64,000 nucleotides of DNA from Capsaspora owczarzaki ATCC 30864 (lineage: Eukaryota; Opisthokonta; Filasterea), in contig NW_011887295.1 in NCBI RefSeq assembly GCF_000151315.2, positions 1,331,649 through 1,395,648 of the forward strand, written 5' to 3'. Every line of letters begins with the position of its first letter. Positions within the stretch are counted from its first letter, which is position 1. Of the stretch, positions 34,256 to 47,600 are shown one piece after another. Below the pieces are notes generated by a model. That model saw nothing but the letters and a program-made list of their open reading frames with translations, was not told the DNA's origin and did not search any database. Position numbers and translations under genes: made by a program.

Positions 34256-36966
34256 CTAAATTGCAAGTGTTGGAGGTAGTTGCCATCGAATCGCTCTGCT
34301 ATCAAAGCCGCACGTGAAGGGAACAGCTTCGACCAGCGACGTGTTGGCAGGCTGCCATGCTGTGCTCGCAACCATTCGTTCATGACCCTGTGTGTGAATG
34401 GGCGAATCGGTTAATGCACAATCTGTCCGTTTCACGCCGCCATCCAAACAAACATGCTGTAGTTGCTTACCTGATGGTTGTGACGACCCATTCGTGCCAC
34501 TTGATTCCCTTTAAAGTCATAAATGCGCACATGTCGATCGTCAAAGGGAGCCGCAATGAGAGACCGACTCGGGCAAATCGACAATCTAGAAAACCAAAGG
34601 TGGCAGAGAACGATGAGACGACACGCAACAACAACTTTGGGATTTCTATGTTTTGAGACCGCACCGATTGCAGCCAGCACTGGTGCGGATCATGGTAACT
34701 GGGGCTCGCATGCTCTTCATATCCCAGATCTATCAGGACGACAATCGAAAAATAAAATAAATACACAGAAAAAGGCCAAAAGCAAAAGCAGGCGAGTTAG
34801 CGAACCACAAAATCACATCAATGACCTCGAGTCCTCTGCGCGCAAAAGACACCTTACTTGAATCGTCCTATCTTCGCCGGCGCTCACCAACATGTCGGGC
34901 TGGTGCGAAAAAACGGCAGTGGTCACCGGTCTGAATTTTTTTTTTTTTTTTGGGGGACGGAGCCATCAGAGATTGTCAGCACACCAGACGACAAACATCG
35001 ATACAGACTCTACCACCCTCAAAAATAGGCTAGACACTCACGCATTATGACCTTGGAAGACGTGGACGGATCGCTGCGATGGAGTTCGGAAGTCCCAGAG
35101 GCGGAAGGTGGTGTCAAGCGAAGAAGTCAGCGCGAGTTCTCGGGTCGGATCGGTAGACACGTTTGTCAGCTCGGCATCATGGCCTTGCAACAGCTGTGTC
35201 ATCGTGCCCGTGTTGGCATCCCATAGTCGTGCAGTGCGGTCCCACGAGCCGCTCAAAATATAGTCGGACATGGCTCCGTTCATCCACGACGCAGCACAAA
35301 CGACGCCGTCGTGATTGGCGAGTGTGAGCGACGGGCTCAGCGTGATGCGTGGAGCTGGTGACGCATCGCCAGTAGCGCTGGTGTCGGGAATGGAGGGCTC
35401 GGCTGCTGCGTTGGCATCGACCGCTGGCAGCGGAGCGGTGGTGGCGTTGCCTGGCGCAGGCGAGGAATCATCATTTGAAAACGACGACTGCGAGGGATGC
35501 TGTCGGCGAGGATTGAATCGGACATTGTGATCCAGATAGTCGTTGCCTTCGTCGCCACTTAGTTCGTCGTCAACATCCCCAATGCTATCTTCTGTAACGA
35601 AATCGCGCTTCGCCGTCCGAGATGATGCTGACGCGGGAGGAACTGCCTGAGAGGGTTGCTGCTGTTTGGAATTGGTGGGCGCAGGAGGCTTGGACGGTTG
35701 CTGCGAGGCGAGCGTCCATTGCGCCACCACGCTCTCCCCAGCCCTTTCTTCGGCACCAATCGCTTCCAAAAGCACATTTTCGTGATCGATGACGCCACCA
35801 AAGTGCTGGGCGTCTTCTTCAACTGCCTGCTGCGCAAGCGCGGCGATCGACGCGGATTGAAACAGTGCCGGAGGCAGCCGCCAAATCTGGATTGTCTTGT
35901 CACCGGAGCCCGTCACCGCGAGCGGTTTGGTTGGGTGGAATCGAATGGAGTTGACTAGGCAAGATCAAGTTGTGCCCAAACAAACAAACAAACAAACAAA
36001 CAAACAAAAACAAAGCATGAGCAACGCACAGAAACGCACGATTCGGCAAACAAGATAATCAAAACACCGCTTACCAGAGCCAGCATGGCCAGTGTACAAC
36101 CCAAGGCAAACTCCACGATCAGAATGCCAAAGCCTTGCGGTGCGATCTGCCGAGGCCGTGCCAATCAAGAACGAGCCGTCGTCCAGCAAGATTGGGCACG
36201 AATTGACCTCCCACAGTCCATCGCGATGTCCGCACATCTCGCGCACAAGCACGCATCGCGGCGTTCCGTACTTGCTCTGCGTCTGTCTCAGCGAGTTGGC
36301 CATCTTGCTGGTCGACCGCTTGTATGCCTCCTCGAGCTTGCGCGACACGAGCAGCGACTTTGAGAACGCCTTGCGAATCCCGGGCATGCCACCGGCGCCA
36401 TCGTGCTCGCCTGCAGAGCCACCGATCGTGCTCCCAGTCGTGCTTCCACCGCCCGTCATCATCACTGCGGACTGGCTTGCTCCAGCGGTAGCTGCGACCG
36501 CGCCGACGGTGAGCGGCAATACGGCGGTCTTCCCAGCCGATCCCGCCGACGCCCCCATCAGCGCTGACGCTGTCGTACTGCCTTGTCCAGCGGCAGCAGT
36601 GGCAGAGGGTGAAGCAGAAGCAGCAGCAGCAGCGGCGGCGGCGGCGGCGGCGGTCGGGTGGCCTGCACCAGCACCAGCACCAGCACCAGCACCAGCACCA
36701 GCACCAGCAGCCGTCGTGCCGTTGCCTGCGACCCCCGCCGGCTGTGGTTGGCTGCTGCGCAAGAGCTGGAGTTGCTGCTGGTGGTGCGAACGCTCAGCCA
36801 GGAGCTGCTGCTCGAGCCGCTGGACCTGCATTCGCAGCGTGCGGTTCTCGTCCAGCACAACCTCAAACTGCGCCTCAATGCCAGTGAAGAGCTCGTACAG
36901 CCGACCAGGAACGCCGCCGCTCGATGATGCCGCCGCAGCAGCATGTTGCTCGACAAGAGAGCCCAT
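34256..36966 (-). CDS. WDR37: WD40-repeat protein, WDR37 orthologue
   Basis: Seven-bladed-type WD protein. Exons: 36966-36075, 35954-35042, 34930-34858, 34729-34665, 34585-34471 and 34387-34256 (2,190 nt, 729 aa). The N-terminal coiled coil (LYELFTGIEAQFEVVLDENR, then RLEQQLLAERSHHQQQ) matches the position of the WDR37 coiled coil. It is followed by a Gly/Ala/Ser-rich insert of about 150 residues not found in human WDR37. From KRSTSKMANSL on, similarity is continuous: GHRDGLWEV, IGTASADRTARLWH, GHAGSVNSIRFHP, TGSGDKTIQIWR, LSGSWDRTARLWD, LTSSLDTTFRLWDFRTPS, VFQGHNAPVTTAVF, RHVRIYDFKGNQVARM, GHERMVASTAW and FTCGFDSRAIRWQL. A second acidic insert interrupts the propeller between repeats 2 and 3, where animals also have one. 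The start is the ATG giving MGSLVEQH. Confidence 0.9.
36658..36710. repeat. (CAGCAC)n minisatellite inside WDR37
   Basis: Hexanucleotide CACCAG/CAGCAC units encode the alternating Ala-Gly tract of the WDR37 insert. A GGC/GCA trinucleotide stretch (36,615-36,655) encodes the adjacent poly-Ala. Confidence 0.85.
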
Positions 36967-37383
36967 TTTGAATAGTGTTGGGGGTGTTGTTATTCTTGCG
37001 TTTGGATGAATGAATGAAGTGAATGAATGAAGCAAGAAACTAAACGACGCTCAGAAAACAAGAACGCAGTTCTGAGAAACCAGAAATCCAAATAGTAAGA
37101 ATAACAATAATATGATAATAATAATAAAAACGAGGAGTGAGGCACCAAAAAAAACGCAAAAAAGCGATGCAGCAGCAGCAGCAGCAGTGAATGAAGGAAG
37201 GATCACAATACAAAGAACAGTGAGTGACGAACAGTCAAATGGAAAGCACAGCACAGTGAAGAGACGATCACAATCATCAGAGCAGTCTTTTTTTCATATT
37301 GGTTTCTCTTTGTTTTTCCAAACGCTGCTCAGATTCGAAATCCAGTTCTTAGAAAAACACACACACACACAAAGCGAGCCACA
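36967..37383. promoter_or_regulatory. Divergent promoter region of WDR37 and ELYS
   Basis: 417 bp separate the two start codons. A-rich stretches (ATAATAATAATAAAA near 37,110), a (GCA)n run at 37,168-37,190 and an (AC)n tract immediately before the ELYS ATG are visible. I recognise no defined transcription-factor site. Confidence 0.5.
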
Positions 37384-40300
37384 ATGAGCGTTGTGCCGTT
37401 GCAGCCGAGCGACGTGCGCTTCTCACTGCTTCCGACTGGACAGCAGGACTTGCTCGCTCGACCATCCGGAGCAGGAGCAGGAGCAGGACTGAGTGCAAGT
37501 GGTCGCGGCCGATCTTCCCGCCATCGCACTCGTGGCGACAGCGACGACGACGACCGCTTCAACAACGACTCTGCCGCCGACCACGCGAGTCAGTTCAGCG
37601 ACGACGATGACAATGACCGTGACCATGATGACAATGCTCATAACGACGACGACGACGACGACGACGACGATGAGATGGACGACGAACAAAGCCGCGATCG
37701 CTCGTTTGCATTGGCGTCGCCCGCGCGCTCGTCCAACGCGACCTCAGCCACGGTGGGCGCACAGACACAGACACCTCGCACAACGCATCAACAGAGACAG
37801 CAGAGACAGCAGCAGCAGAGACAGCAGCAGCAGAGGCAGGGACTGTTCAACAGAGCAGCCTCGTCGCTCTCGTTCCTGCTCGGCGGCAGCAGCAGCAATC
37901 CCAATAACGCAAGCCATGCGGGACGAAGGTCGCGCTCAGGAGACGACGACGCTTTTGTTTCATCATCAGCAGAGATCGAGGCCGACCTGGAGCAGACCGA
38001 GATCGCCCACGAGCAGCTGCTGGCCGGGTGGCCTGCCATGGGGCGCTTTGCCGAGGAGCGCGACCAGCCAAGCTTCACGAGCACCACCACTATGACCCAA
38101 GCTACTACTACTACTACTGTTGCTGCTGGTGGATCCGAGTCGGACCGCTTGCTGGCTTGGACGCTGAGCGGCGACTTGTCCGCCTTGACCGTAACGCAGA
38201 TGCCAGAGGGAAGGATGGTCGCAACGCTCCACGCTTGGGCATTGCTGCCGGAGGCCATTCGCGCCGCTGCGCTGGACGGCTCGCTTGCCACGCGCGGCCA
38301 TCGCTCTGTGCGAAGCTTGGTGAGCGAACGCCAGTCGAGCGCGAACGCATCGTCGGGGGTTGCTTCATCATCGTCGTCCAGTGTGTCGTCCTCGCTGCTG
38401 TCCGAGTCGCCGCTCCGTTGCGTTATCACTGCTGTGGAGATGGCCCCGTTCACGCTCAGCGTCACTGGCGATGACTCGACACCCCCGACAACGCTTTGCG
38501 CCGCCGTCACCGTGCTTGATCCGACACCCACCGCCCCGCACGCGGTGGTTGCGTCGTTTGTGAGCGTTTTGGATCCGTTTTCTTCACGCGTGCTCGTCTG
38601 TATCGAGCACGTCGAGCCCAACACACCTATCACTGCGCTTGCGGCCGTGCCGCTCGAGCGCGCCTGGTTGGCCGAGTCGCATCCTGCCATCCGCTTGCTG
38701 GCTGGTGGGCTGGAGTCCGAGTCGGGCTCGCCTGACGCGTTCGCTCCCATGCAAATTGACGAAATTGCCCCCGTGGATCCAACGGCAGATCCGTGCCAAG
38801 TGGTGGCAACTTTCTTGGCCGTTGGTTCCAAGTCTGGTCGCATCATGATTTTGGACTTGTCGCCACCTTCGCCGGGTAGCGGCTCGCACAATGACGGCGA
38901 CACGACACCAAGCACTGCCATCTGCGCCCCGCATGTCGTGCAGCCAGACAAGAACAAGTTTCCTCAAGATGCAAGCCAGGTCTTCCGCTCGCTGTCGAAC
39001 GAAAATCGTATTGCCATTTTCATTCCGGGCTTCAGTCCGCAAAGTGGCGCCGTCACCTGCATCAAGTACATGCGCAACCTGCACGTCCTCGTCGCTGGCA
39101 ACACTGCCGGCCAGTTCCAAGTGCGAGAGCTGGTCACCGCTGCTCTGCAGGACGGGCTCACGTGGCTTGTGGAGCCCGACAAGGACGAGTCGCAGTCTCC
39201 CTTGGCTCGGATCGTGTCGCATCTCTGCATCCAACTCCCCGCCAACGATGATGCGTTCGCGCAGCTCTGGGTGGGCCGCGGATTGCTGCCCCATCTGGGC
39301 ATGTTGTCGCTTGTCGCGCTTCGCCAGCAACGCAACCAGCAGCGACCGAACAGCGGCGGCGGCGGCGACGGCGACGCAGCGACGAATGTCCTGCTGAGCG
39401 ACTTGCCGAACGGCTCCGTCTTGAACATGCTGTTCGGATTGGAGCTGGATGCCGAAGTCTCGCCATGCGTCTCCTCTGTCAGTCTGTTCCAGCTCGAATA
39501 CAAGGCTGGTCATGTCGTTCAGGGTCGGCCCCGCTTCCGACAGCTCAAAAGCATCACCGAGCGGTTCCGTCACCCCCTGGGTGCCGAGACCATTTCTGCC
39601 AAAGGAAGCGACAGCGACGACGCGAGCGCATTGTGCAGCTCTCGCATCATTTCTGTGCGTTTTCTGGGCGAAAGTTTGCGGGCAAGATCGGAAGCAGAGC
39701 CCGAGGCGGATGCATCCGTCGCAGCCATGTTTGTCTGGGAGTCCGTGTCGCCCGCATCTGGCCGAACCGTGCTGGCAGCCCTGTTCGACTCGGTCGAATG
39801 GTACAAAAACCGGCAGCCACCAAGCGCACGGCTCACCAAGCCCCGTTATCCCGTCATCTCTGACCTTGATCTCGTGTCCGCCGCTTCCGCTGACATGCCA
39901 GCGTCTGAGGTCGAAGCCCTGTCCGCGCAGTTCTGCTCATTTTTGAGCTTTTATCGGCTGCGCGAGTGCGAAGCGAACGCGGCGCTCGTTCTTGCCGAAA
40001 CAAGCCACTCCGTTGCGGCGCGCACGCTCAATCGCCTGGCCAAGCTCGACTCTGTCATTTCCGGTGTGCCCGAGACATTGCAGACAGTCTTTTACGTCCC
40101 CACGCTCGATGTGCTTGTGGATGTTACCAGCGTCCACAAGTTCGAGTCGGCTTCCATTGCGGGTGTGGATGTGTCGGCGACTTTTGATGCGGCGCAGACC
40201 CAGGCCGAGGGCTTTTCGTGGCCAATGCCCTTCTCGTTCAACGCTGCGTGCCTGCATCCGGGTGTCGCATCCACCGTTGACTGCGCCGGCTACCAACAAT

Positions 40301-42765
40301 CCGTGCTCACAGCCATCGCGCGTCTCGGACCGGAGGTCATCTCTCGCCCCGATCTGGTCATGGGCGAATGTCTGACTGCAGGTCTTGTCGCGCATCCTCC
40401 GCGAAACACCATGTTGCTTCCCGACACCCACCGCAAGTTGCTGCTCGACACCATTTTCGACAATGGACTTTGTTCGCTCATCCGCGATTTTGTGACGCTC
40501 AAGGGGTCTGACGGCCAGTATCTCCTGTCGCCGCTGCCCGTCTTGGAGTGGGCCCGCAATGCGCTGCGTTCCCTGTGCCAAGCCATCTCCAGCGTGCACG
40601 AAAGCTTGGCCGAAGAGGACAAGGCCGTGTCTCCCGAGGCCCTGCGTAACAATTCCATTCGCTCGCTGCACCAGTACTTGGCCCAACTCCAGCGCCTCCG
40701 TGCCGTGTTTGGGGCGCTTTTGCACCGCAAGACGACCGCCGAGGGTGAGAAAGACCTGCGTGCCAAGATGAACGAATCGGTTTACATTGCTCAGCATCTT
40801 GAGCTGCTTCTCTGGGCCGTCGAGAATGGTCTGCTTCCCGAAAACCGCGACTCTGTCGCCTCCAGCAGCGCGCCCATGGAAGTGGATGAAACGCCGGCGT
40901 CCAACCGCGTGTTTGTCTTCCCCGCACACACGCTGAAGAGCAAATTTGATCGATTGCGTGCTTCGTCCATCTCGCCCATCCTGTTCATCGACCGGATTGT
41001 TTCGGATGCTGCCACTTTTGACGACACTGCCGCCCGAGCCTACGCTTCCTCCTCCTCTTCCGCCTCCTCTTCGAATGGTGTTCCGTCGTCGGTCGTCCCG
41101 CAATCAAAGTCCGACGCCGAATCTCCTTCGTCCATTCCTTACCCGCCGCAATCGCTGCTCATGCTGTTGAACAGCTTGCACAACACTGGAGTGGGCGCAT
41201 CGGGCTTTGTCGGTACACGCGCTGGTGCACCCAGTTCTGCCGTGCACGAAAGCTTTACCGCGCGCGCGTGCTCGCGCCAGGCTGTCGTCTATTATCTTTT
41301 GCAAGATCTGCTGGCCCTTCATGCACCTGCATCGCCACAGTTGCGCCGCTTTGAGCTCGTGGTCGAGAACTTTGTTCGCACGTTTGCCTTCCCTGTGACG
41401 CAGCGCAAGTTGGTCCAGGGCTTGTGGCGGCTCGACCACGGCGAGTCTGCCATCGTTCCTTTGCTGAGTGACCCGACCGTGCAACCCCTGGTCGCTGGCA
41501 CTATGGCGGTGCACATTGCGCGTGCCCTGCAAATCCAAGGGCGCCATGTCGAGGCGTTGCAGTTCCTGCGCGCGTCACCTGTCGCGCCGTTCCTTGTCAA
41601 CCTCCGCGCCAATGTGCTCTATCTGCAAGTCCTCCTTGCCAACAATCTTGTGGTCGAGGCTTTTGAGTTTCAGCAGCTTTGCCAGGGCCGCGCCAGCTTG
41701 CCGGCAGAGGCCAAAGAAATCATTTCGGCCTTCTTTGAGGGCTGCCATTCGGTGCGCGCGTTGGATTTGGTCTTGCGCCTGCCTCTCTCTGCGACCGAAG
41801 AGCAAGTGCTGGTCGACTCTTTGCCATCCATCTGCCCTGACAAGGCGCAGGCGTTCTTGAGCATGTTTTACCTGCAACGCGCGCGCTACGTTGAAGCGTA
41901 CCAGTCTGCTCAGAAAATCTCCTCCTCTATCGACCGCGCGGCGGCGTCATCGTCCTCGGCTCCAGCATCGCAGCTGGCCATGGCCAAGAAAGTGGCTGTC
42001 AAACTGGCCGAGGATGCACTCCAACTCCTTCCGCAGTCCCAAGCGCACCTCGCCAAGCGTGCCGATCTCGCCGCCCAACAGCAGCAGTTTGAACGCCAGC
42101 AAAATCAGCTCATCCAGCAAGCACTGCAGCCGGCAAAGGCCCCAGGTCTTTTGCCCTCCAACACCCTGGCACCTGCGGCGGCAGCAGCAGCTCGCCCTCT
42201 GCACAAGATTGTGTCGGCCTTGAAGCCGGTGCCGCTGTCGGCCATTCGTGGCGGGCGCTCGGCTTCGCTGTCCCAACCAGAGTTGGTCGATGCGCTCATG
42301 GCTCGTGCTGCTGTTGCTACAACCGTCCTGAGCGAGTCTGCGGCCTCAGACTTGGCGCTCCAGCTGGGCAACGGCAACCCCAGCACTCCTCCGCCGGCGA
42401 ACGCTGGCGCGAGTGGGTTTGGAACCCCTCAGGCACTTGTGCGCGCACCATTCACCCCGAACCGGACGCCACTCATGAGCGTCGAGCGCCTGACGCGTGT
42501 TGGTGACTCTGGGCTGGATGTGACCATGGTATCACCACCTCCGTTCGTGGCTGAGGCGGAGGCCTTCTTGCTGACCCCGTCGTCGGCGCGTTCCGTTCGT
42601 AAGGCTCTTCGCGTCGCCAGCCCTGCTGCGGGAAGTGCGGCACGAGGAACGCCGACCGCCGCTCGCCGCACTCCTTCATCGCAGCATCCTATGCAGCAGT
42701 TCTCACCTCGTTCTAGGATCAAGACGCTGATTCCGGTCAATCTCACTGATGTCTTCCAACAAGAT

Positions 42766-42818
<53 letters not shown>

Positions 42819-44463
42819 ACAGCAGCAACTGGCCCTCTCTCAACCGTCTGCACAGTCTTCGCCCGTTCGACCAAAGGCCGTGCTGCCCGAAAACCGCCTT
42901 GTCTTCCACTCGCCGTTGCCCAAGGAAGCTGTGCCGTCCGTGCCAAACAGTGCCAAGCGCGTGGCACAAAGCACACCGCAGTCGATTCTCAAGAAGAAAT
43001 CCGCCTACTCGTCAGACGTTGTTGGATTGGGTCGCAGCAGCGGACTGCCCGAATTTGCGGCGAGTGTCGCTCAAGACGAGGCGCCAGAGTCAGAGTTCCA
43101 AGTGCCAGACATTTCGGCGGCAGCGCAACCCCGAGCGGTGCTGCCGCATAGCATGCACCTGAAAACCCCTCAGGGCGCTCGCAGGACGACGACACGCCAA
43201 CTGCAGACAAAACAGGTCGAGCCGCAGATTCCCCAGACGCCCGCAACAATCCGCCGCAAGCGCCTGACCTTCAAGCATCCTCTGGTCCTCGACGATCCCA
43301 ACGATCCCCATGCCGCCGAGTCGGCCCAGGATGCCGCCGATGACATTGATCACGAGCTGCCCGAGGCCATGGACGATGCTGCTGACGACGACGAGCCTCC
43401 AGCGAGCGAACCCTCGTTTGCAGACCATGTTGCCAACTTGGAGGAGCACCACTCGACCGTTCCCATGGTGGAAGATGATGGAGCTGGCACCGAGCCCTCG
43501 CCACGCCAGCACATTTCTCCAGCAGCAGCAGCAGCACATGCAGCTCCTGCTCAACAGCCCGCTGCAGCGGCGGCACCTGCATTTTCAGCGTTTGGCAGTT
43601 CGCCTTTTGCCCTCGCAAACCGTCCGTCCTCCACACCTGCTGCTCGAACCGCGCTTGTAAACCCGTCCTTTGACGCGATGGATACGTCGGCGGCTCCTTC
43701 GCAACCCAGTGTGGAGAGTGTGGCGGAGGCCAAGGCCGGCCCTGCTCCCGCCAGCTCGGCGCGCGCCACCCGCAGCCACGCTGCAAGCGTCCCTTCATCC
43801 ACCGCTACGACTCCTGTTGCGACCACCGAGCGCTCTCGCAAGACCCTTGTTGTGGACAACACGGCGGCAACGCCGGGCAGCGTGAGTCGCCGTCGCACAA
43901 CGCGAAGTGCCGTTGTCGAAGCCGAGCCAGCAGCGACAGCCGAGGTTGTTTCAACTCCGGCTGCTGCCACACCACGCACTTCCACCCGAGCTCGCGCTGG
44001 CAAGGACCGAACTGAGGCGCCTGCTCCAGTCACCCCCGCCAGCAGCTCGCGTGTGCGAACTCGCGCTGGTGTGCTGGCTGCCCCTGAAGAGGATGACGAT
44101 CCACTCGTGCTTGTCGGCACGCCAGCTGCGACACGTAGCCTCCGCTCAACGGCCGCGCGAGGCACCCGATCGTCGAGCGACTCTGTTGGCAGCAGCGCCT
44201 CCACGAGCGCCAACAACAGTGACGATGATGCTGCAGCCGAAACTCGCCGTTCGCTTCGCTCGCGTGCAGTTGTTCCGTCAGCGACAACAACTGCAGCTGA
44301 CGAGGAGCCGACGCTTCCGACTCCCAGGTCGCGATCAGGGCGCGTGACTTCGGTGATGCACCAACTTCCAGCCACCGGGTTGTACATCGAGCCTGTGGGC
44401 TCGCGCAAAGTCAAGGCTGCCAATGCAAGGCTTTCCACCAAGGAGCGTCGAGGCAATCTGTGA
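37384..44463 (+). CDS. AHCTF1-like: Intronless ELYS/MEL-28-like nucleoporin, 2,359 aa
   Basis: Nucleoporin that in animals targets chromatin and seeds nuclear-pore assembly via the Nup107-160 complex. It is a single open frame with no intron, unlike its neighbours. An acidic, Ser- and Gln-rich N-terminal tail (1-210) is followed by a region with beta-propeller-like strands (about 230-900, for example LHVLVAGNTAGQFQVRELVT). A helical region (about 1050-1510) matches the ELYS domain: MAVHIARALQIQGRHVEALQ, NNLVVEAFEFQQLCQGR, IISAFFEGCHSVRALDLVLR and AFLSMFYLQRARYVEAYQSA. The long disordered tail has VFHSPLPKEAVPS, poly-Gln (about 1795-1816), an FGSSPFALANRP segment and many basic RTRAG/RRRTTRS clusters that could bind DNA. 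The tail ends TGLYIEPVGSRKVKAAN. Identification rests on the ELYS domain and overall layout. The start is the first ATG after an in-frame stop-rich leader. Confidence 0.82.
42766..42831 (+). repeat. CAG/CAA microsatellite encoding poly-Gln in ELYS
   Basis: An almost uninterrupted run of CAG with a few CAA codons encodes about 22 Gln in the disordered tail. Confidence 0.9.
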
Positions 44464-44656
44464 TGCCGTTGTTGTTGTTGTTGTCGTTCCATTTCTCCAA
44501 ATACAATCATTTTCAAAACTTCGATTCTGTGCATGTGCCAACTTCATTATTGCATCATTCACTATCATTGACTTCAGGAATGGAGAGCATAAAAATGTAT
44601 TGGTGGCAGGATGAGAATTAGACTGAAACAAATCGGCATCGAAAAACAACAAAGCT

Positions 44657-47600
44657 TTAGTCGTCGGAAACCGATTTTTCAAGATCAGCATCTGTCAGAC
44701 GGATTCGCTTGTTGGCATTGGTCATACCTAACAGGAGAGAGAGAGTGAGATTTCAGACAAGAGAAGCGTGAAACAAAATTAGTCATCCCCGACAAGCGTT
44801 TGGGACAAAGCAATCTGAAACTTACTCTTGAAGCGAGCGGCCGTCTTTTCGCGCATCTGCTCAACGCTAGCGTCTTCGGCGGCCCATTCGAGAACCAAAT
44901 GACGCCCATAGAAGTGAGTGGCTTTGAGGGATTCGAACGCCTTCTTGGCTTCCTCCTTGGTGAGGAATTCGATAAAGGCAAAACCGCGATGTTGGCCACC
45001 CGGCTTTTGTGGCAAGCGCACACTCTTCAGCTGACCGAACGGACTGTTGGAATGCGGAGGAGGGGGGGGGGAGACCCAAAAAAGTGTGGGGACAAGCAGT
45101 CAGAGATAATGACTCAACCACATCTCTCAATCTTCAACAAAACCCTCAGCAAAACCTCAGCAAAAACCACATACCTAAAGACGTCAAACAGTTCTTTGCG
45201 CGTGGCTTCGAACGGAACATTGCGAACAATCAGTTTGGTGCTTTCGGGAACTTCGGCTTCAGCTGCAGATGCGGCCGAGCGCTTGGAGCGTGTGACGGGT
45301 GCGGCACTGACGCGCTCGGACAACTTGAGCTCAAGAGCGTGGTCTTCCAACTCTTTGCCCTACGACGTCAACAAAAGGGGCAGCCATCGTGATGAGCAAA
45401 ACGACTTTCAAAGACAAAATGCACATGATCATAACACTGACCTGCAGGCGCTTGAGGCACTCGAGGGCCTGTTCTCGCGATTGCAATTCGACAAATCCAT
45501 AGCCCATTGACAAGTGCTCGCCGGGGCGGGCCATGTCTCGCTTGCGGGCAACGGTTGCCGTGACGACTGGCGCGACTTGCGCGAAAAAGTCCTTGAGGCT
45601 GGCGTCGGAGGTGTCAAAGTTGAGATTTTTCACAAACAAGGTGCGCTGTTCACCTGGACCAGAGCTCGTGTGCGAGACCACGCGAGCAGCGGCGGCGGCA
45701 GCAGCAGCATCGGCCTTTGCCTTCGCTGCGGCCTTGAGCGCGGCTTTCGCAGAAGGGGCAGCCTCAACTTGCATCGGCGCTGTTGAGTCTGTGGTTGTTT
45801 GCGCAGCAGCCTTTGTTGGGGCGCTCAGCACTGTCGACACGGGCGCCCATTCGAGATAGATTGGCACCTGCTTGAACTTGGAGTAGGCCAGATTGCGGAA
45901 GGCCGAGCGCGCTTCGGAAGGTTGCGCAAACTCAACGACAGCCAACGCGCGTGTCGATGGCAGGGCGAATCGCTTCAACTCGCCATGCTTGGCAAACAGA
46001 GGCCGCAGCTCGTCTTCAGTGGCAGAAAAGGGAATGTTCTTGACGAGAATCACAGTTCGACTGCGTTCTTGCTCGAGTTTCTTTTGTGCAGATGTCAGGA
46101 CGCCGCGGTTGCCTTCGCCAGCCGCGTCAACGCCATTCACCTTGCCGTCGAGATGAATACCTTGCTCTTCGAGGAAGGTCTTGGTCTCGGAGAGGATTTG
46201 TGTTTCGGCGAGCGCCATACGAACGGGCAAGCTAGCCGCTTCGGGGTCGAGCAAATCAGACTTGGAAATGCCATACTTGGACGAGATGGCGTCCGCAACA
46301 GTGTTGTTGCCAATGAACAACGTGTTCCAGTTAAAGTCAGCCGAGATGGTGGATTTGAGTCGCTGCTGCTTGCGTTTTCGGTAATCTGACGCATCCTCGC
46401 CCTCGCGCGGCTTGCTTGCAGACATGTCTGCATCTTCGTCCTCAGACGCATTGGCCTTTGCAGGCAGCAGGTGCAACAGGCGGCCTTGGAAGGTGCTACC
46501 ATCGAGTGCGCGGAATGCCGTCACGGCATGCTCGGGCATGAGGAAGAGCACAAAGGCAAAGCCTGTCGGTTTCTTTGTTTCCTTGTCGATGGGCATGTGC
46601 ACCTCAGCCAGCTGACCGAACTTGGAAAAGAGAGCAATCAAATCGTCCTCGGTGCAGGTATACGGCAGATTGCGCACAAAGAGCCGACCCGACTCGGCGA
46701 TCGACACACTACCCTCAGCGGCCGAGACCACAGGATACTTGGATGCGCGTTTGTCGGCAGCGGGTTGTGTCGCTGTTGCGGTGGGGGCTGTGGGAGTTGT
46801 CGTTGTCGTTGTTGTCGGCTTGCTCTGCTGCTGCTGCTTGGGTCGCTGCTCCACATTCTCGTCGTCATCCTCAGCTTGCTCGTCATCGCCGTCATCGTCT
46901 TGCACCATTGCTTCGGAGGAGGGACCTGACTTGGCTTTCGACGCGGCAGGCAAATCCTGGTAGTCGTCATCGTCATCGTCGTTGCCGTTCTCGTCGTCGC
47001 TTTGATCGTCGCCGAACACCAAGTGGGTCTTTGTGTACAGCACGCCTTCGCCGCCAGGGCGCTTTGCCTGGACGGCAGCAATGGTGGACTTTGCGACGCG
47101 CGTTTTCTGATCAGCAGCAGCAGCAGCGTCCTCGCCTTGGGCCTGCTTGGCCTTGGCCTTGGCCTTGCTGCTGGCCTTTTTGGACGCGGCGCTGGTCGGT
47201 GCGGACGTGTCATCGTTGGCCCACGTCTTGGCCTGAGAACGCGGTGCCACAACCCCGAGAAACTCGTTGAGCTCTGGATCGTCGTCGACGTTGTACAGCT
47301 GTTGCAAGAGGGACGAAGTGTTGGCCGCCTCCTTGGACGCCTTGGCCTTTGCCTCCTGCAGCTTGCGCGCCTTCTCGTCCTCCGTCTTGCGGTCTGCCAG
47401 AATGACCTGGTGCTCCTGCTGCCTGCGCTCAAACGCGGACGAACCCGCCGAGTACCTCGACCACGGCCGTGGGATGTCTGCGTCGCCGATCGCCTTTGCC
47501 GGGTAGACTTCAATCCTGGACGTGTCGATGAACGTGCGATGGAAGTACGCTTCCGCAGCCTGCGCAGCCTGAGGTGTCTTGAATCCAATGAAGCCAAAGC

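Noticed and set aside
38584-39573. Antisense frames of 300-390 codons within the ELYS gene
   Set aside because: These are shadows of a GC-rich 7-kb frame, and their translations have no domain character.
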